Shown: piece by piece, positions 34,174 through 46,788 of the stretch | Layout: each line of letters begins with the position of its first letter | How positions within the stretch are numbered: position 1 is the first letter of the stretch | NCBI RefSeq assembly: GCF_000340215.1 | Contig: NW_006921539.1 | Span: 3,679,118 to 3,743,117, forward strand | Length of the DNA: 64,000 nucleotides | Reading direction: 5' to 3' | Source of the DNA: Pseudocercospora fijiensis CIRAD86 | Taxonomy: Eukaryota; Ascomycota; Dothideomycetes; Mycosphaerellales; Mycosphaerellaceae | Translations under genes and position numbers: made by a program | Notes under the pieces: model-generated | Database searches by the model: none | The model's input: the letters and a program-made list of their open reading frames with translations, nothing else | What the model was told of the DNA's origin: nothing

Positions 34174-37100
34174 ATGGATAGCAACCACTTCAATGGCGGT
34201 TACAATCCGTACCAAGCCAACCCGCAGAATCTCGCCCCGCAAAATCCGACCCAGCAGTCCTCTGCTCAGCAGCAACAACAACAGCAGCAGCCAGGTCTAG
34301 CTTCATTTGGCTCGCTGTCTGCTCAGAGCCAGCAGCAAGGCCAGCAGCAGCAACAGTCGCCTTCGCACCCGACCCTGCCGCCGCTGCAGAACCAGAATGG
34401 CTTCTCCTTCGGCTCGCTGTCCTACCCGCACCCAGCCAGCCAGTCTCAGACGCCCACCACGCCGCACACTCCCTCCCAGCCGAACAACCAGAGCGCCTAT
34501 GCGCAAATGCCTGCCGGTGCTGGCGCGAACATGCTGCCTCCCAGCGGCTTGAGCAACCCCTACGCCAGTGTCTCGCAAGGCATCATGTATCCATCCTCGG
34601 TCTCGACCTCTATGCCAACAACGACAACGGCTGCTGGCCTGCCCACACTTCGTCCTATGCCTGCTGGTGGTGTCTCTGGAGTCAATGGCTTGCCGAGTCT
34701 CGCGAGCGCAGGACACATGGTGCACATGGGCCAGCAGCCATCTTTCATGCAGAACGAGGAGGCGCCTACACACGTCGTCGGCTCGCAAGGCCGTCGTGGT
34801 GTGCTTCCGAGCGCGCCTGGTAGACCTCCGCCTGCACAAGGTGCCACAGCCACCAAGAGCATGATTCCTCAAAAAGATGCCGATGGCAAGTATCCATGCC
34901 CGCATTGCAACAAGACATATCTTCACGCGAAGCACTTGAAGCGCCATCTTCTGCGCCGTAAGTTCTTTTTCTTTGCACGGTTGTATTCATCTAACGCCTA
35001 CCAGACACTGGCGATCGCCCCTACATGTGTCACTTGTGTAAAGACACCTTTAGTCGCAGTGATATCCTCAAGCGGCACTTTCAGAAGTGTTCGTTACGAC
35101 GAGGCAATCCAACGGGAGCCAATCACTTGGCTCACCAACGCCGTAACACGAACAGTGGCAACAGACTTTCTATCGGTCAGCAGGAGGGGCAAATTGGTTT
35201 AGCAGGTATGCCTGATGTGTCTGGCTCGTCCACGTACAATGCCAACGGTGTGGGTAGCAGTCCCAATGTCAACGGAGACTTATCTGCCCGGTCCTCACGA
35301 GCCAACAGCTTGATTGGCGGCGGTGCTATGAGCCAGCGTAACAGCCTCGCGGGGCTTGGTATCCTCGGCTCGAACGCGCCGCACGCCGAGCAGATGCAGC
35401 AAGGAACTTCTGCGCCCTACCAGCCGGGCCTGAACGCCTATTCGATGCAGAACAACACAAACGGCGCGCACATGCCTTCCGGCTACCAATTTAATCAGCC
35501 GCAGATGAACGGCAATCCGTACAGCACCGCACAGAACCCACAGCCGATGTCTTTTTTAGGCCATCAGAGCTCGCGCTTCGACAACAGTCAGGTGAACAGC
35601 CATCATCCACAACTGCAAAGTGGTGATGGGAGCGGTGTCGATTGGAACCGCATGTTTACGCAAAACGGCCAGGATGGCTTTATCGGCAGCCATTCTGCGA
35701 ACGCGAGCTCGCAAGGAAATATTCACATCAAGACCGAACCAGATACAAAGCACGACTTTTCAACGCAGCATAATGACTACAGCAACGAGTCTTTTTTAGG
35801 TAGTCTGTACTCGCACCCGGGTGGCTTCGGGAGCGAGGAAACGGATCACAGCATTCCTGGTTTTCCGAACTGGAGTATGGACGATCCCCTTCAAGCCAAG
35901 GTCGACAGCCTCATGCACCACTGCTTCCCACACGGCGAGGATTCCGCCCAAGGAAGCCCCGCCGCTCAACTGATGCAGAGTGTCCTCAAGATTGAGAATG
36001 TCAAGCATTTTGCGGAGCACTACACCTCGTACCAAGGACATTGGCCGATCCTGCACATGCCAACTTTCAAGCTCACCAATGCCAACAACAACCTGGTCCT
36101 GGCAATCTTGTGCATTGGCGCTGTCTACAGCCCGAAGTTTACAGTCACTCAGACGAGGCAGCTGATGGAGTTCGTGAAGGCCATCGTGTTCAGCAATTGC
36201 ACCATCTATAACCGGACCCTCAACGGACATGTTGAAGGTCTCGGTGACCAGCCATTCGAGGTGGAAGAGCTTCAGGCGCTGTCCATGCTACAGACCATGT
36301 TCATCTGGCATGGAAACCCAACGCAACGACAAGGTGCACGGGATGAATTCCCAACCCTCGTCCGCATCGCCAAGGCGATGAACTTGTACGACACTGCGGC
36401 GCCTGGTCACTACGCTTACAGCATGCTACATTCTGGTCGCAACTCTCAAGCGAATCTCTATCGAATGGAGCACTGGAACTGGCACGGCTGGCTCGAGCAA
36501 GAAAAGCGCAATCGTGCTTTGTACCAGCTTCTTGTCACCGACGCTGCCATGGTCATGTACTTCAACAGCACGCCTCAGTTCGATCCTTTGGAGGTCCGAC
36601 TGATGCTGCCTGCCGACGACGCCGCGTGGGACGCAGCAAATGCCCATGAGTGTGCGAACGCCCTTGGATTGAGTGGCCCGGATGCTCAAGCCAAAAACAT
36701 GACGGGCACACGCAAGCCTATCCAGCCGACGATGCGCGACGCCATGCGAACCCTTCTCGACCAATACGCATCCTTCCAGCCAGGCACCACGAACGTCTAC
36801 TCAAAGTTCATGCTCATCCATGCGCTGATCATTCGCATCATCGTCTGCCAGAAAGCGTTGCTTCAGCCTGATGGAGGCTACCATGACTTCAAACTTGGCC
36901 TCAATGGCAGCACTCCTGCGACGCCGCTATCTCAGAACGACTGGCTGGAGCAGCATGGTGGCGGCAGCGCCAATAACAGTGGTCATGCAACACCCACTGG
37001 CGGCTTTAGTCCCAAGCAACAGCAGAACAGGGCTGCTCAGCAGGAGAAGAAGCGTCTCGGCCAGGCTCTCGAGAAGTGGAAGCGAAACTGGGATACCGAC

Positions 37101-37448
37101 ATGGAGCTCCAATATCCACCACACCATTACCAACAACGACGCTTCGGCTTTAGTCGCGATGGTGTCCACTTTTTCTACCTTGGTCGCAGCTTCCTCCAGT
37201 CCCAGCAGGCTTCTGACTTCAACGTCCCAGGGGATGTACGATTCCGACGAGTCATGGCTCTCCTCAAGCGCATCAAGAGCATGGTTGTGGGCGACAATGA
37301 GACCAAAGGCCAGGACATTGGCTCTGTCGGCGACATTGACGACCAGTATGGCCTCGACAACCTCACTCTGGATATGAAGCTGCTCTTTCGTCCCTACAAC
37401 AGTCTAGTCGACAGTCCGGTTGCCGGTGTGCAGACCAATACAGTATAG
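34174..37448 (+). CDS. C2H2 zinc-finger plus fungal-specific domain transcription factor, 1,075 aa, one intron
   Basis: Exons are 34174-34957 and 35005-37448; the 47-nt intron (GTAAGT, CTAAC, CCAG) splits the linker between two fingers and splicing gives LLRHTGDRPYMC. Finger 1 is C242-x2-C245-x12-H258-x3-H262. Finger 2 is C270-x2-C273-x12-H286-x3-C290, so a C2HC form, in the family-typical DILKRHFQKCSLRRGNPTG. The N-terminus is Gln/Ser/Pro-rich. The fungal-specific regulatory domain starts near residue 590 (HFAEHYTSYQGHWPILHMPT). The architecture resembles ADR1/AmdX-type regulators of carbon or nitrogen source use; the specific target set is unknown. Nuclear protein. Confidence 0.85.
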
Positions 37449-38560
37449 CGTTCAGTTACGACATTGCAGCGTTTCTCATTCTTCGATTCGCGGGCGGGAT
37501 AAAAGTTGGCATCGGAACTTGACCAGATTGATCCGATGTGTGATTGATTCATTGTCAGGATGCAGAAAGCTCACTCTCGAGCTCTGGGCGGCGCAGGTTT
37601 GCTTTGATCGACATTTGAAAAGGAGCGGCTACAGTGATATGACACGAAACAGAAGATAACGAGAAGATAGATTATAGACGGCTGGTGACGTGGAGCTGGC
37701 AAGCTCGACCGATTGTGGGATCGAGATGCGGCCCCGCACCGCACACAAAATGGCGGCAGGCGTTGTTGTTGTTGTTGCACATGATTACATTGCCTTTCTG
37801 TCCGGCGTGAATGCATGCGGCAAAGGCTTCTGGGTGGCGGGCTACGAGACGTTTACGAAAGCATGGCTGTGGTGTGAGTGCGCTTTGTTCGGCGGATATT
37901 GATTGATTGCTACTCGACATGGAAGAAGAAGAAGGATCTGCTTTTAGATGATGGATGAGGCTGTTGAGCGCGAGCGCGAGCGCGAGCTCTGGGCCTTTCG
38001 CTTCTGGCTGGCTTCGAAATGTTCATAGATATATCTTCTTCTTCTTCTTCTCCTCCTTCTTCTTCATGGATAGATGAAGCATCGTTATCATCACTACAGT
38101 ACCAGTTGTATCAACATCAACAATGCAGTCTCACTGGATGACAAAACGTCAGAGTACTGTAGCTTCACCCATCGGATTAGAAGCGGATCCGGGATATCTG
38201 CGGTCCGCGAAATTCAAGTGTTCTGATTCGTTGCTAAAAACTAGAACTATGTACTGTATGTATGAAAATCCAGGCGGGATCGAGGAATCTATTCCGAAGC
38301 ACACAATATTCTAGCGCTGGCGTTGGCGCTGGCGTTGGCGTTGGCGCCGAGACATCCTTCGGAGCCGAATCTCTCTACTCTACTTACTGTATCTCCGCGC
38401 CGCGCCGGACCGATTTGGTTGTTTTTGTTCGGTTGCATCTTCGGCGAATTTTTCTGGTCTTGCAATAAGGTCACTACTGCCGTCCGTGGTGAAGGCAAGT
38501 CCTCCGCAATCACGTTTTCTTTAGTTCGGTGTAGATGTAGAGGGAGGGAGTGAAAACATT
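37449..38560. other. Intergenic region with simple repeats
   Basis: No gene resolved. Short repeats: a CGAGCG run near 37967-37988, CTT/CTC runs at about 38034-38066 and a GTTGGCGCTGGC-type hexamer array at about 38313-38348. The frame 38323-38553 owes its start to that array. Confidence 0.5.
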
Positions 38561-38725
38561 AGAGGTGGTGTGTAGCTAGTTTCTAACGCAGAGTGGGTAC
38601 CTTAACGCAACCCGATTAAGAGTGCCAAGTAGACCAATATAGCCTAGTATATAAAGCCTTAGGTGTCTTAATCGTGCACGTCTAATATCTCTTAGCTCCT
38701 AGCTCTTTTACGTACGTATTAGTAA

Positions 38726-39398
38726 ATGCTAGTCGCGCCTATCGCTATAAGCGACTCTAAGGACGATTTTATACCGATTTTAATACTAGCGGGTACGCTA
38801 ATTAAGAAGCAACGTATCGACGACTATCGGCCTCTAAATAAGTATAAAAAGTACGACTAGAGCTTCGAAGATGTCGGCGATCGATAGTATAAGAAGTATA
38901 TATAGTAGGTCGATAGCGGGTCGCTAGCGGAAGGTTGTTATTAATAGTTAGGTTAGAAATTGAACTTCTAACTACCTTACTATCGCCCTCGGACTCGGAT
39001 TAGGTATCGGTTTAGCTAATACTCGAGAGACAGGTTTATTCGAGAAGAGATCCTACGTCTTATAATATTCCTTTAAATCGATACTATAGTATTTAATAAG
39101 CGCTACAAACCCTTACCGGTATTAGTACTATATATTATATTGCGGCGGCTCTTATTTCCGTATACCTAGCCTATATTAGCGGACATATTCGGCCTATAAG
39201 ATAAGACACTATTCTCTATCTTTTCCGACGTAATCGAATACCTCGTAAAGCGCTTCGCCTATCTCCTCGAATAGCACCTACGGCTACGCAAATATAGCAA
39301 TCTTCGAGCCTTTACGAAGTTATTAAAAGCAGAAGGATAGTATAGAGGTTTCTAGGGTTTCGTAGATAGTACGTTTCGAGGAACCTATCGACTAACTC
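38726..39398 (+). pseudogene. DDE transposase (Harbinger/ISL2EU-like), 5' part, RIP-degraded
   Basis: A frame from the ATG at 38726 reads MLVAPIAISDSKDDFIP and onward with TAG/TAA at Trp/Gln. Before the hAT insertion it has GFVDSTFRGTYR (about 39355-39390), which carries the first catalytic Asp of a DDE superfamily-4-type nuclease. The coding sequence is cut at 39398 by the hAT element and resumes at 49345. Its own terminal repeats were not found. Confidence 0.65.
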
Positions 39399-39533
39399 TA
39401 GACCCCGTAGTAGTTCGGTTTCCGAACTACTAAACGTATATAGTTTGGTTTCTTGGCGGCGAACTAGCTCCCTAGTTCTAGTTTAGTTTTTTCGAACTAT
39501 ATAGATTCCTAGTTTAAACTAGAGACTATATTG

Positions 39534-39860
39534 GTTTTACTATAAGGACACTCTTATTCGACTGCCGGCTACGATTGCCGGCTATAATAGTAACTCTGTT
39601 ACATTTACTACGCTCTTTTGCCGTTGCTAGGGCGTAGTTGCTGTTGCTAGGGCGTGGTTTTGCTACAAGGACACTCTTATTCGACTGCCGGCTACGATTG
39701 CCGGCTATAATAGTTACTAGGTTGTATTTACTACGCTTTATTACCGTTGCTAGGGCGTAGTTGCCGTTGCTAGGGCGTAGTTGCCGTTGCTAGGGCGTAG
39801 TTGCTATTGCCGGGGCGTAGTTGCCGTAGTTACGAAAGCTTACCTATATAACGTTACGTA
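39534..39860. repeat. Subterminal tandem repeats of the hAT element
   Basis: A 123-bp unit is repeated directly (AAGGACACTCTTATTCGACT starts at 39544 and 39667), each copy containing GCCGGCTACGATTGCCGGCT. Within and after it a 19-20 bp unit GTTGC(C/T)GTTGCTAGGGCGTA recurs about seven times. hAT transposases bind subterminal repeats, so these are likely binding sites; that is inference. Confidence 0.8.
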
Positions 39861-39968
39861 GGCGGCAACAATTAGGGCTTCGCGATATTCTTATACTTTC
39901 AACTTCTTCCTCTATACCTATACCGACAACAACTACTATACGCTACGCCCCCGCCCCTTTCCCTTACA

Positions 39969-41500
39969 ATAGCAAGAGAGAAGCGCGCCGCGCGCTAAAC
40001 AGAAGATAGAACTAAAGACCGCGAGTTTGTTTTACCTAAGCGTCTAACTAAAAAGCGTAAGACTAAAGAGGAGTACTCTACGAAGAAGAATTCCGTACGA
40101 GACCGCGAGAGAAAGGACAAGATAGATAAGGATAAAAGAGTTAAGGATAAGAGAAGAAAGGCGCGGAATAAGGCATTCTATCGATAGCTAGCGCCTATAG
40201 AAAAAAGTGAAGGTTAGAATAAGAAGACAACCTAAGAGAAGGCTAAGAGGAGGAAAGAATTGTAGCTAGTTTTCGAGCGTAAAGTTCTAGCAGCGTAAGT
40301 TAATCTAGCTAGCGGCCGTAGCTAGCAGCTATAGCTAGCAGCCGTAGCCGGTAGCTATAGCCGGCATATTTTTCTTTAACACGTTAACTAATAGCATTTA
40401 GACCTATAGTCGCTATCTCTATCGATACGACCGATAGTAACGGAGATGTTTAGATAGCCGAGAACAATAATACTAGAGTTTAGGATGCCGCGACAGAGCT
40501 TAATGCTACGAATAAAGGAACTAAAAAAAGCGAGGAGATACTATACGTCGATCTAGTAATAGGTGCAGTCTTAGGGCCTAACGCTATAGACGATAAGCGC
40601 TAGGAGTGGATCGAGCATAGTTAAAGAGACGAGATACTAGTAAAGGGCTAAGGTATAAGTCCTATTAATCTAGAAAATTATAGTTAAAGCTACTACGAAA
40701 AGCTAGCAAGGATTGGAATCGAGACTAGTCGTCTTTATATCCTCGATATAGAGTAGAAGTTTCTTTATTAGTATTAGAGCGAAGCCTTTGCGTCTATAAA
40801 GGCAAAGTAGCTTACGATTAATGCGATCGGGGCTAGGTATCTAGGGACGGTAGAAGTGTTACTATAGGAGGAAGGGGTATAGGTAATTATTCTATACTCG
40901 GCATATATAGCCGGCGTTCGTAGCCGGCAGATACTAATAGTTAAACAGAAAGCGTTTCTCGAAGGCAGAGTGCTACTACTATATAAAATCTTTACTAAGG
41001 CAGAGAGGGCTTATATCCGGAATCTAAGCTACTAGTAGGATAGGTTAGCGTTAGAATTCTCTAAATCTCTATATAAGCCTCCGAAGGATTACCTATTTCA
41101 GCGATACGGCTTTATCTCGACTACTCCGCAAGTACCCGAAGAAGCTCGAGCGCTCTTTAAGGTCTTTACTAAGAAGCGGAAGGAGTTCGAGGATTAGGAT
41201 TAGTTAATAGAGCTATTAGTTAGTCTTAGGTTTCGTAGTTAGACTCGGCCTAAGCATTTGCTTATCGAGTGTCTTATACCGAAAGAGGATAGATTAAGAC
41301 TAAAAACGAGCTTAGATTCGTTAGGTATAGTAGCTCGGTTCCGTTAGTAGGAGAGAGCCGCCGTATAGAAGGCAAAATTTAGGTAGTTAGGGTAGCTAGG
41401 AAAGAAATTCTAGTAGTTAGGCTAGCTAGGGTAGCTAGGAAAAAAAATCTAGTAGTTAGGTAGCTAGGAAACAAAAAAAAAAGGTAGCTAGCTATTTACT
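39969..41500 (+). pseudogene. Unknown basic protein of the hAT element, three exons, RIP-degraded
   Basis: The likely start MAREKRAAR has ATG changed to ATA (39969). Exon 1 (to 40294) is extremely Lys/Arg-rich (KRLTKKRKTKEEYSTKKN, RDRERKDKIDKDKR). An intron 40295-40401 (GTAAGT ... TTAACTAAT ... TTTAG) leads to exon 2 (40402-40882), with YYEKLARIGIETSRLYILD. Another intron, 40883-40948, leads to exon 3, with KAFLEGRVLLLYKIFTKAER and KAERAYIRNLSY, ending in Trp/Gly/Leu-rich short repeats near 41400-41480. Internal stops are TAG/TAA only. About 480 residues. I do not recognise it; the basic N-terminus suggests DNA or nucleosome contact. Confidence 0.5.
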
Positions 41501-41612
41501 ACCTAGCTATTCCTAACGATACGATGCTATAAAAGAAAGGGTGTTTCTCTATAGCTACTAGTATACATCTACTACTCCTAAGTCCTTACCTTACCGTACG
41601 AAACCTCGAAAC

Positions 41613-44600
41613 ATACCGACCGACATTGTATATATACTAGGCGCTACACTAGGAAGGGTAACAACGAGACGATAGTCGAAACAGTCTAGTATACGAGCGA
41701 GATTGCGACAACGTCGAGAGGAGGTCGTATACTTACCTTCGAGCCTATCGAGTCCTAGACGACGATTAGGGCTAGATTTATCCTCTCCGAATCCTAGTAG
41801 TAGGAATTCATTATAGGGTACTACTACCTAGTCCTTACCTTTACGGAGTTTAAGCAGAAGGTTGTTCGGAGATATAAGAATATCGAGTATTAACCCGGAA
41901 ATCTTCGAAAAGGCTAGCTAGGCGTATCTTTAGAAACCCGAGTATATAGAGCAGTTTAATTAATAGGTCTATAAGATATAGTTCCCTTTATACTTACATT
42001 CGAAGGAGTATAAACTCTAGAAATACTCGATGCGATAGGGGAGTAAGGAGCGAACGGACACATTCTAGAAGTTCTTTATAGAGGGGGCATTGCACCGTTA
42101 TACGACTTCTCGACTTAAAGGTTAACTAGTAATTGTCTATAACTTCTACGGTTCAATCTTAAAACACCCGAAACTAGGGGATAGGAACTTATCGCCTACG
42201 AACTATCTCTATTCTAAACGGTGTCGGGAATCTTAAGGAGAGAGGAGAGTTAATATAGATATAGCGTTCTAGAAAGAGGTATATCTTCTAAAATGCCGGC
42301 TATAGCTGCCGGCTATAGCTGCCGGCTATAGATTCCGGCTACCTAAATCAACCGTAGAGATCTAGCTAATTATTATAGGCTACGCTTAAGGAAGCTTTAG
42401 GATTGAAGGCTACCGATTTCTCCCCCGAAGACTTTAAGCAACTAGTAAACGAAATGCTAGCTATAAACGGTCTTCCGGAAGACTTTTACGAAAGGGAGTC
42501 TATATAGAAGACATACCTATATCTTACAAACTACCCTCCCCTATTTCTTAGCGCGACAACCTAGCGTGTTATATTCGAAAAGAACAAAGAGGCTACGTTA
42601 GACGACATTCGGGAGATCCTCTATAATACTCGCCGAGTAGCTATTACTATCGATAGCTAGTTAAGCCGGACTATAAGAGCCTCCTTCCTCTCGATTATAC
42701 TATACTTTATCAATTCGGATTAGAAACTCTAGGAACTTATAATCGGATTCCCTAAAATTCTAGGTTCCTATACTAGTAAGGATATAGCGAAGCTTGTCTA
42801 TACGGCAATAGATAGGGTTAGCGTAACAACGAAACTGATCTCGATTACTGCGGACAACGCTAGTAATAATCGAACATTATATAAGGCGTTGTATATACAA
42901 TTCACTCGCATATGTCTTTAAAATTACTAATTGTATCGATAGGGTCGAGTATATAGAGGAGATTATAAGGTCTATAATCTAGCTTAATCTTCCGAATGTT
43001 AAGCTCGCTACGATTCCGGATACGCACGACAATACGCACGATAATAACGATAAAGAGGAGCCTATTAATAGCCCTAGCCCTATTAAATCGGAGCCGACGT
43101 CGTTGCTAGTTACATCCCTATAGAAGTTTCCCTACCTCGCTTATATAGTTCAAATCGCGATCCGAGCCCTCTTTAAGACGCTTAAAATTGCACTATTAAA
43201 CGACGACTAATAGAAGATCCTAGATAAGGATAAAGCAAAGTCGAAAGTCGAGAAACTTATTATAGCAATAAGACGGGATAAGGCAGAGAGCCTCGCTCTC
43301 GTTTTATATAAGGTATAACTTTTGTCCGTAGCCGGCACCTATAGCCGGCAACCTAGTATAGTTCTAACTCTTTTTCTCTAGCTTCGTCGTCTAGCAATAT
43401 ATACGAACTCGAGCTTATAGAGATATAACCGATTCGAGGCTATTTAAAAGAACCTAATCGAGCGCTCTAAAACCGATACCTAAAATATCGCATAGAATAA
43501 GCGATAGCAAAAGCGGCCTCCTTAGCGCCTACTCCGTTTTACCTAAGACGTTAAAACCCGGTTCGATTCGACTTTCTATATAGTTACGAGGGGATATACT
43601 TTACGTACCGCTCTCGAGATCTATTAGAGTTCCGAGGGTATTAAGTAGCTCGGCCTTACCGCCGCCGAATAGCGCTAAGCAGAGTATCTCGTCGATATTA
43701 GTAAGCATTACGCGAAGGTTACTGCTACGATTAGAAGAACCCGAGGACCGACGATCTACCTTGTCTTTATATACTACAACTAGCTCTTTAACGAGCTCGA
43801 GGAAACCGTAGCTAAGCTAGCTAAGAAGAGCGTTCCCTAGAAAGTAGCTATAACGAAAGCTATAGACACCTCCTATACTAAGTTATATAAATATTATAGT
43901 GCTACCTTTAACTCGTTCGGGGATATCTATAGCGTTGCGTACTTGCTTAACCCGGTAGAAAAGGATATATACTAGCAGAGGCCGGAATAGAAGGCGGACG
44001 AGGTATAGCCGAAGTATTACTAGACTATTCTAGAAAAGATGTTCTACGAGCGTCGGAAAGAAACTAGTCTAAATACAGCTCCTACAAAGAAAAAGAAGGT
44101 TTAGAAGGCTCCGATATTATACCTGTTTCGTAGGTAGGAAGTAGAGGTAGAAGAGGAAGCAACTACTAAAGTAAATAAGGAAGAGTTCGATCTCTATCGG
44201 CGCGCGAGTAAGTATAAACCCGTAGGCTCGGAAAGAGGGCTAATAATCTCTAGATCTTACCGGTCTTCTAGACGAATTCGGAGACGATATTCTCGCTATA
44301 TAGTAGCGGTTAGAGCCTAAGTTTCTAACGATAGCGTCGGTCGCTCGGGACGTCCTCGCTATCCCGAGCGTAGGTATAGGCTATAAGAGGTCTTTTAGTA
44401 TCGCTCGTTACTAGGGCCGCTTTAATCGAATATACTCGCCTACTACCTTCGAATCTATTATAGTATTCCGATACTATCTCCTCTACTAGAATCGCTAAGG
44501 TAGGTTACTAAAGATTATACTAAAGGAGTTGATCGAGGAATTAGAAAACCTTAAGATCGAAGAAACCTAGGAGCGCGAAGAGAATACGAAATTTAGTCTA

Positions 44601-44700
44601 AGCGAAACCCTAATTAGCGATAACGAAGAGGAGGAGGGCGGAGGCAGAAGGCGATACCGGGTCGAGAAGCGGAAACGTATATAGGCTTAGAGTAGCTTTA
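41613..44700 (+). pseudogene. hAT transposase, RIP-degraded, spliced
   Basis: Start is uncertain (ATA at 41613 may be a mutated ATG). Introns 42279-42378 and 43313-43381 carry GT/AG ends and branch-like CTAAT/CTAAC. After the first intron the frame reads ATLKEALGLKATDFS, then IREILYNTRRVAITID, LQELIIGFPKILGS and LISITADNASNN (about 42838-42865), the classic hAT core. FPYLAYIVQIAIRALF follows near 43125. DVKTRFDSTFYI and IYSVAYLLNP come later. The C-terminal dimerisation domain is at about 44325-44510 (LTIASVARDVLAIPSVGIG, ESIIVFRYYLLYW). Gln/Trp codons are TAG/TAA throughout. It would have cut and pasted the element; now dead. Confidence 0.88.
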
Positions 44701-45088
44701 AGGAGACGAAGCGTTTACGTATAAGGTAATATAGCCGGCGTATATAGCCGGTATATATCCGAAATGTGTTTCGAATTCCTAGGACCTAAACAGACTAGTT
44801 GCTATAGCAACCGACCCCGCTTATGTACGGACTATTTCTAATTCTTTGTTCGCTCTTCCTCTCTTTCTTCCCTTTCCCTATATTCTTAAAGACAAATATG
44901 CCTTAAGGATTCGGCTCTTCGGGCCTTCCTAAGCCGGCTGCCTCCCCTTCCTTAAGCTACTATCCTTTATTCGAATCTAACGATAACCTAATAAGGCGGT
45001 TTAATAGAAGACTATTTGTTCTAAAAGGCAAGAAGCATTAATATCTCCCTACGATTATATACTTATTAATTTTCTAGGTCCTACCGAT

Positions 45089-45706
45089 ATGCCCTCGTCG
45101 CCTAAACGCGTAGATAAATATCTTTAGAGGCTAAAGGGTAAGGGTAAAGCAAGCTAAGTATAGGGAGACCGTAGCGAGAACGAGATATCGGAAGAGCAAG
45201 GCTCTCCGTAGTATATATAAAGGAAGGGGGTTCCTCGGAAAACAGTACCGAAAAACAAGAAGGCTATAAGTAGATAGGAGAAGGCTAAAAAGAGTAGGCG
45301 GACGAAGACTATCGCGAAGAAAAGTTATCTTTCTATTAAAAGAAAGGGAATAAGGTAGGACTCGACGATAAAGAAGCGGCGCTTCAAACTAGGTACTATT
45401 GCCCTTCGCTAGATCCGGCTTTTCTAAAACAAAAGAGGGACCGAGCTTTTAATCCTTAAGACTCCCTTCTAGCGACTCGTCCGAGAAATTACATTAGATT
45501 TTCGGTCTAGTATACGATTTACGGCTAAGGCGATTAGTACTCTTTAGGAAGCTACGGAGGCATTTCTCGTAACCGAGCTTAAGCTTTTAAACCTCCTTAC
45601 TATCTATACGAAGCGGGTTACTCTTTAAAATAAAGATATACAGCTTCTAGCTAAAATTCGGCGTCGGTTTATAGCGGATTAGTTAGAAATTGTATTTAGT
45701 CGTTAG
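45089..45706 (+). pseudogene. Histone H3-fold gene 1 inside the hAT element, RIP-degraded
   Basis: A single frame from ATG 45089 has a Lys/Arg-rich tail of about 95 codons and then the H3 fold: KLGTIALR[stop]IRLF, GTELLILKTPF[stop]RLVREI, LDFRSSIRFTAKAISTL, [stop]EATEAFLV, LLTIYTKRVTL and KDIQLLAKIRRRF. All parts (alphaN, alpha1, loop 1, alpha2, alpha3) are in order without gaps, except two extra residues before TELL. Three stops fall at Gln positions invariant in H3 (YQK, PFQRL, LQEA). There are 13 internal stops, all TAG/TAA. The long divergent tail is unlike canonical H3 and recalls CENP-A, but loop 1 is not lengthened. 205 codons. Confidence 0.88.
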
Positions 45707-45772
45707 ATTAACCTAGGAGGAGGCCTATTTTCGCATCCTTTTGCCGGCTATAGGTGCCGGCTATATTTCTGA

Positions 45773-46200
45773 TTTTATCTCCGCGCCGTCCCTAAATCTA
45801 AGGTACGAAGTAGAAACCTAGCGCTCTATATTTACCCGGCTCTTATAGAGACGAGCTATATTCAGATTAGTTTCTTCGTATATCGCGACCTAGCGGGTAG
45901 TAAGCGAAAGGGCGATAGAACGTTTATAATACGTCTCTATTTAGACCTAAAATACAAAGGTCCTAAGGAGCCCTAGCATCCTAACTATAAGGAGATTCTT
46001 TAGTATTAGTACTTTGATCCTCTATACTACGAGGTAGATAGCAAGCCTACGAGAGAGAAACTTCAACGAGAAATTCTCTATAATGCGTAGCGCTATTGTA
46101 TAGCTATAGATACGCACTAAGTCCGGCAACTCGAAGAAGAATTGAGATAGCGTATTAGCGACCGAGGAGGAGATCGATAGTATACTAGTAGAGTCGAGGT
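45773..46200 (+). pseudogene. Unidentified coding trace after H3-like gene 1
   Basis: A + frame interrupted only by TAG/TAA reads KSKVRSRNLALYIYPALIE, FIIRLYLDLKYKGPKEP, FDPLYYEVDSKPTREKLQRE and onward into the first copy of the 361-bp duplication. It is separated from the H3-like gene by a GCCGGC array (45740-45765). It may be a C-terminal exon of that histone or a separate gene; I do not recognise it. Confidence 0.45.
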
Positions 46201-46788
46201 CTTATAAGCGAAGCATAAGATAATATAGGCTCTTAGTCGTATAGAGTAACGTACTATATAAATAACTAGGCGTACTACTCTTATTCACTTACGACCTATA
46301 TCCTAGGATACTCTTATCGTACTTTTTATACTCTTTTCTAATACCTTACCTATAATCGCTCCGCGACAACCGAGTAAATATAAGCTATAGGATTTCCGCT
46401 CGGTACCTTAGCCTTCGAGATACGGCGGAGTTAATTCTCTATAATACGTAGCGCTATTGCATAGCTATAGATACGCACTAAGTCCGGCAACTCGAAGAAG
46501 ATTTAAGATAGCGACCGAGTAGGAGAATAATAGTATATTAGTAGAGTCGAGGTCTTATAAGCGAAGCACGAGATAATATAGGCTCTTAGTCGTATAGAGT
46601 AACGTACTATATAAATAACTAGGTGTACTACTCTTATTCACTTACGACCTATATCCTAGGATACTCTTCTCGTACTTTTTATACTCTTTTCTAATACCTT
46701 ACCTATAAGCGCTCCGCGATAACCGAGTAAATATAAGCTGTAGGGTTTCCGCTCGGTACCTTAGCCTCCGAGATAGGGCGGAGTTGAA
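46076..46788. repeat. 361-bp tandem duplication inside the hAT element
   Basis: CTCTATAAT(G/A)CGTAGCGCTA starts at 46076 and again at 46437. The copies are near-identical to about 46788, with one small deletion in the second. Confidence 0.9.

Noticed and set aside
33385..34281. 298-codon minus-strand frame overlapping the transcription factor leader
   Set aside because: Arg/Ala/Gly-rich GC-driven frame opposite a leader and the first exon; no recognisable motif.
38323..38553. 76-codon frame starting MALALALAP
   Set aside because: Start is a hexamer microsatellite; no domain and no splice evidence.
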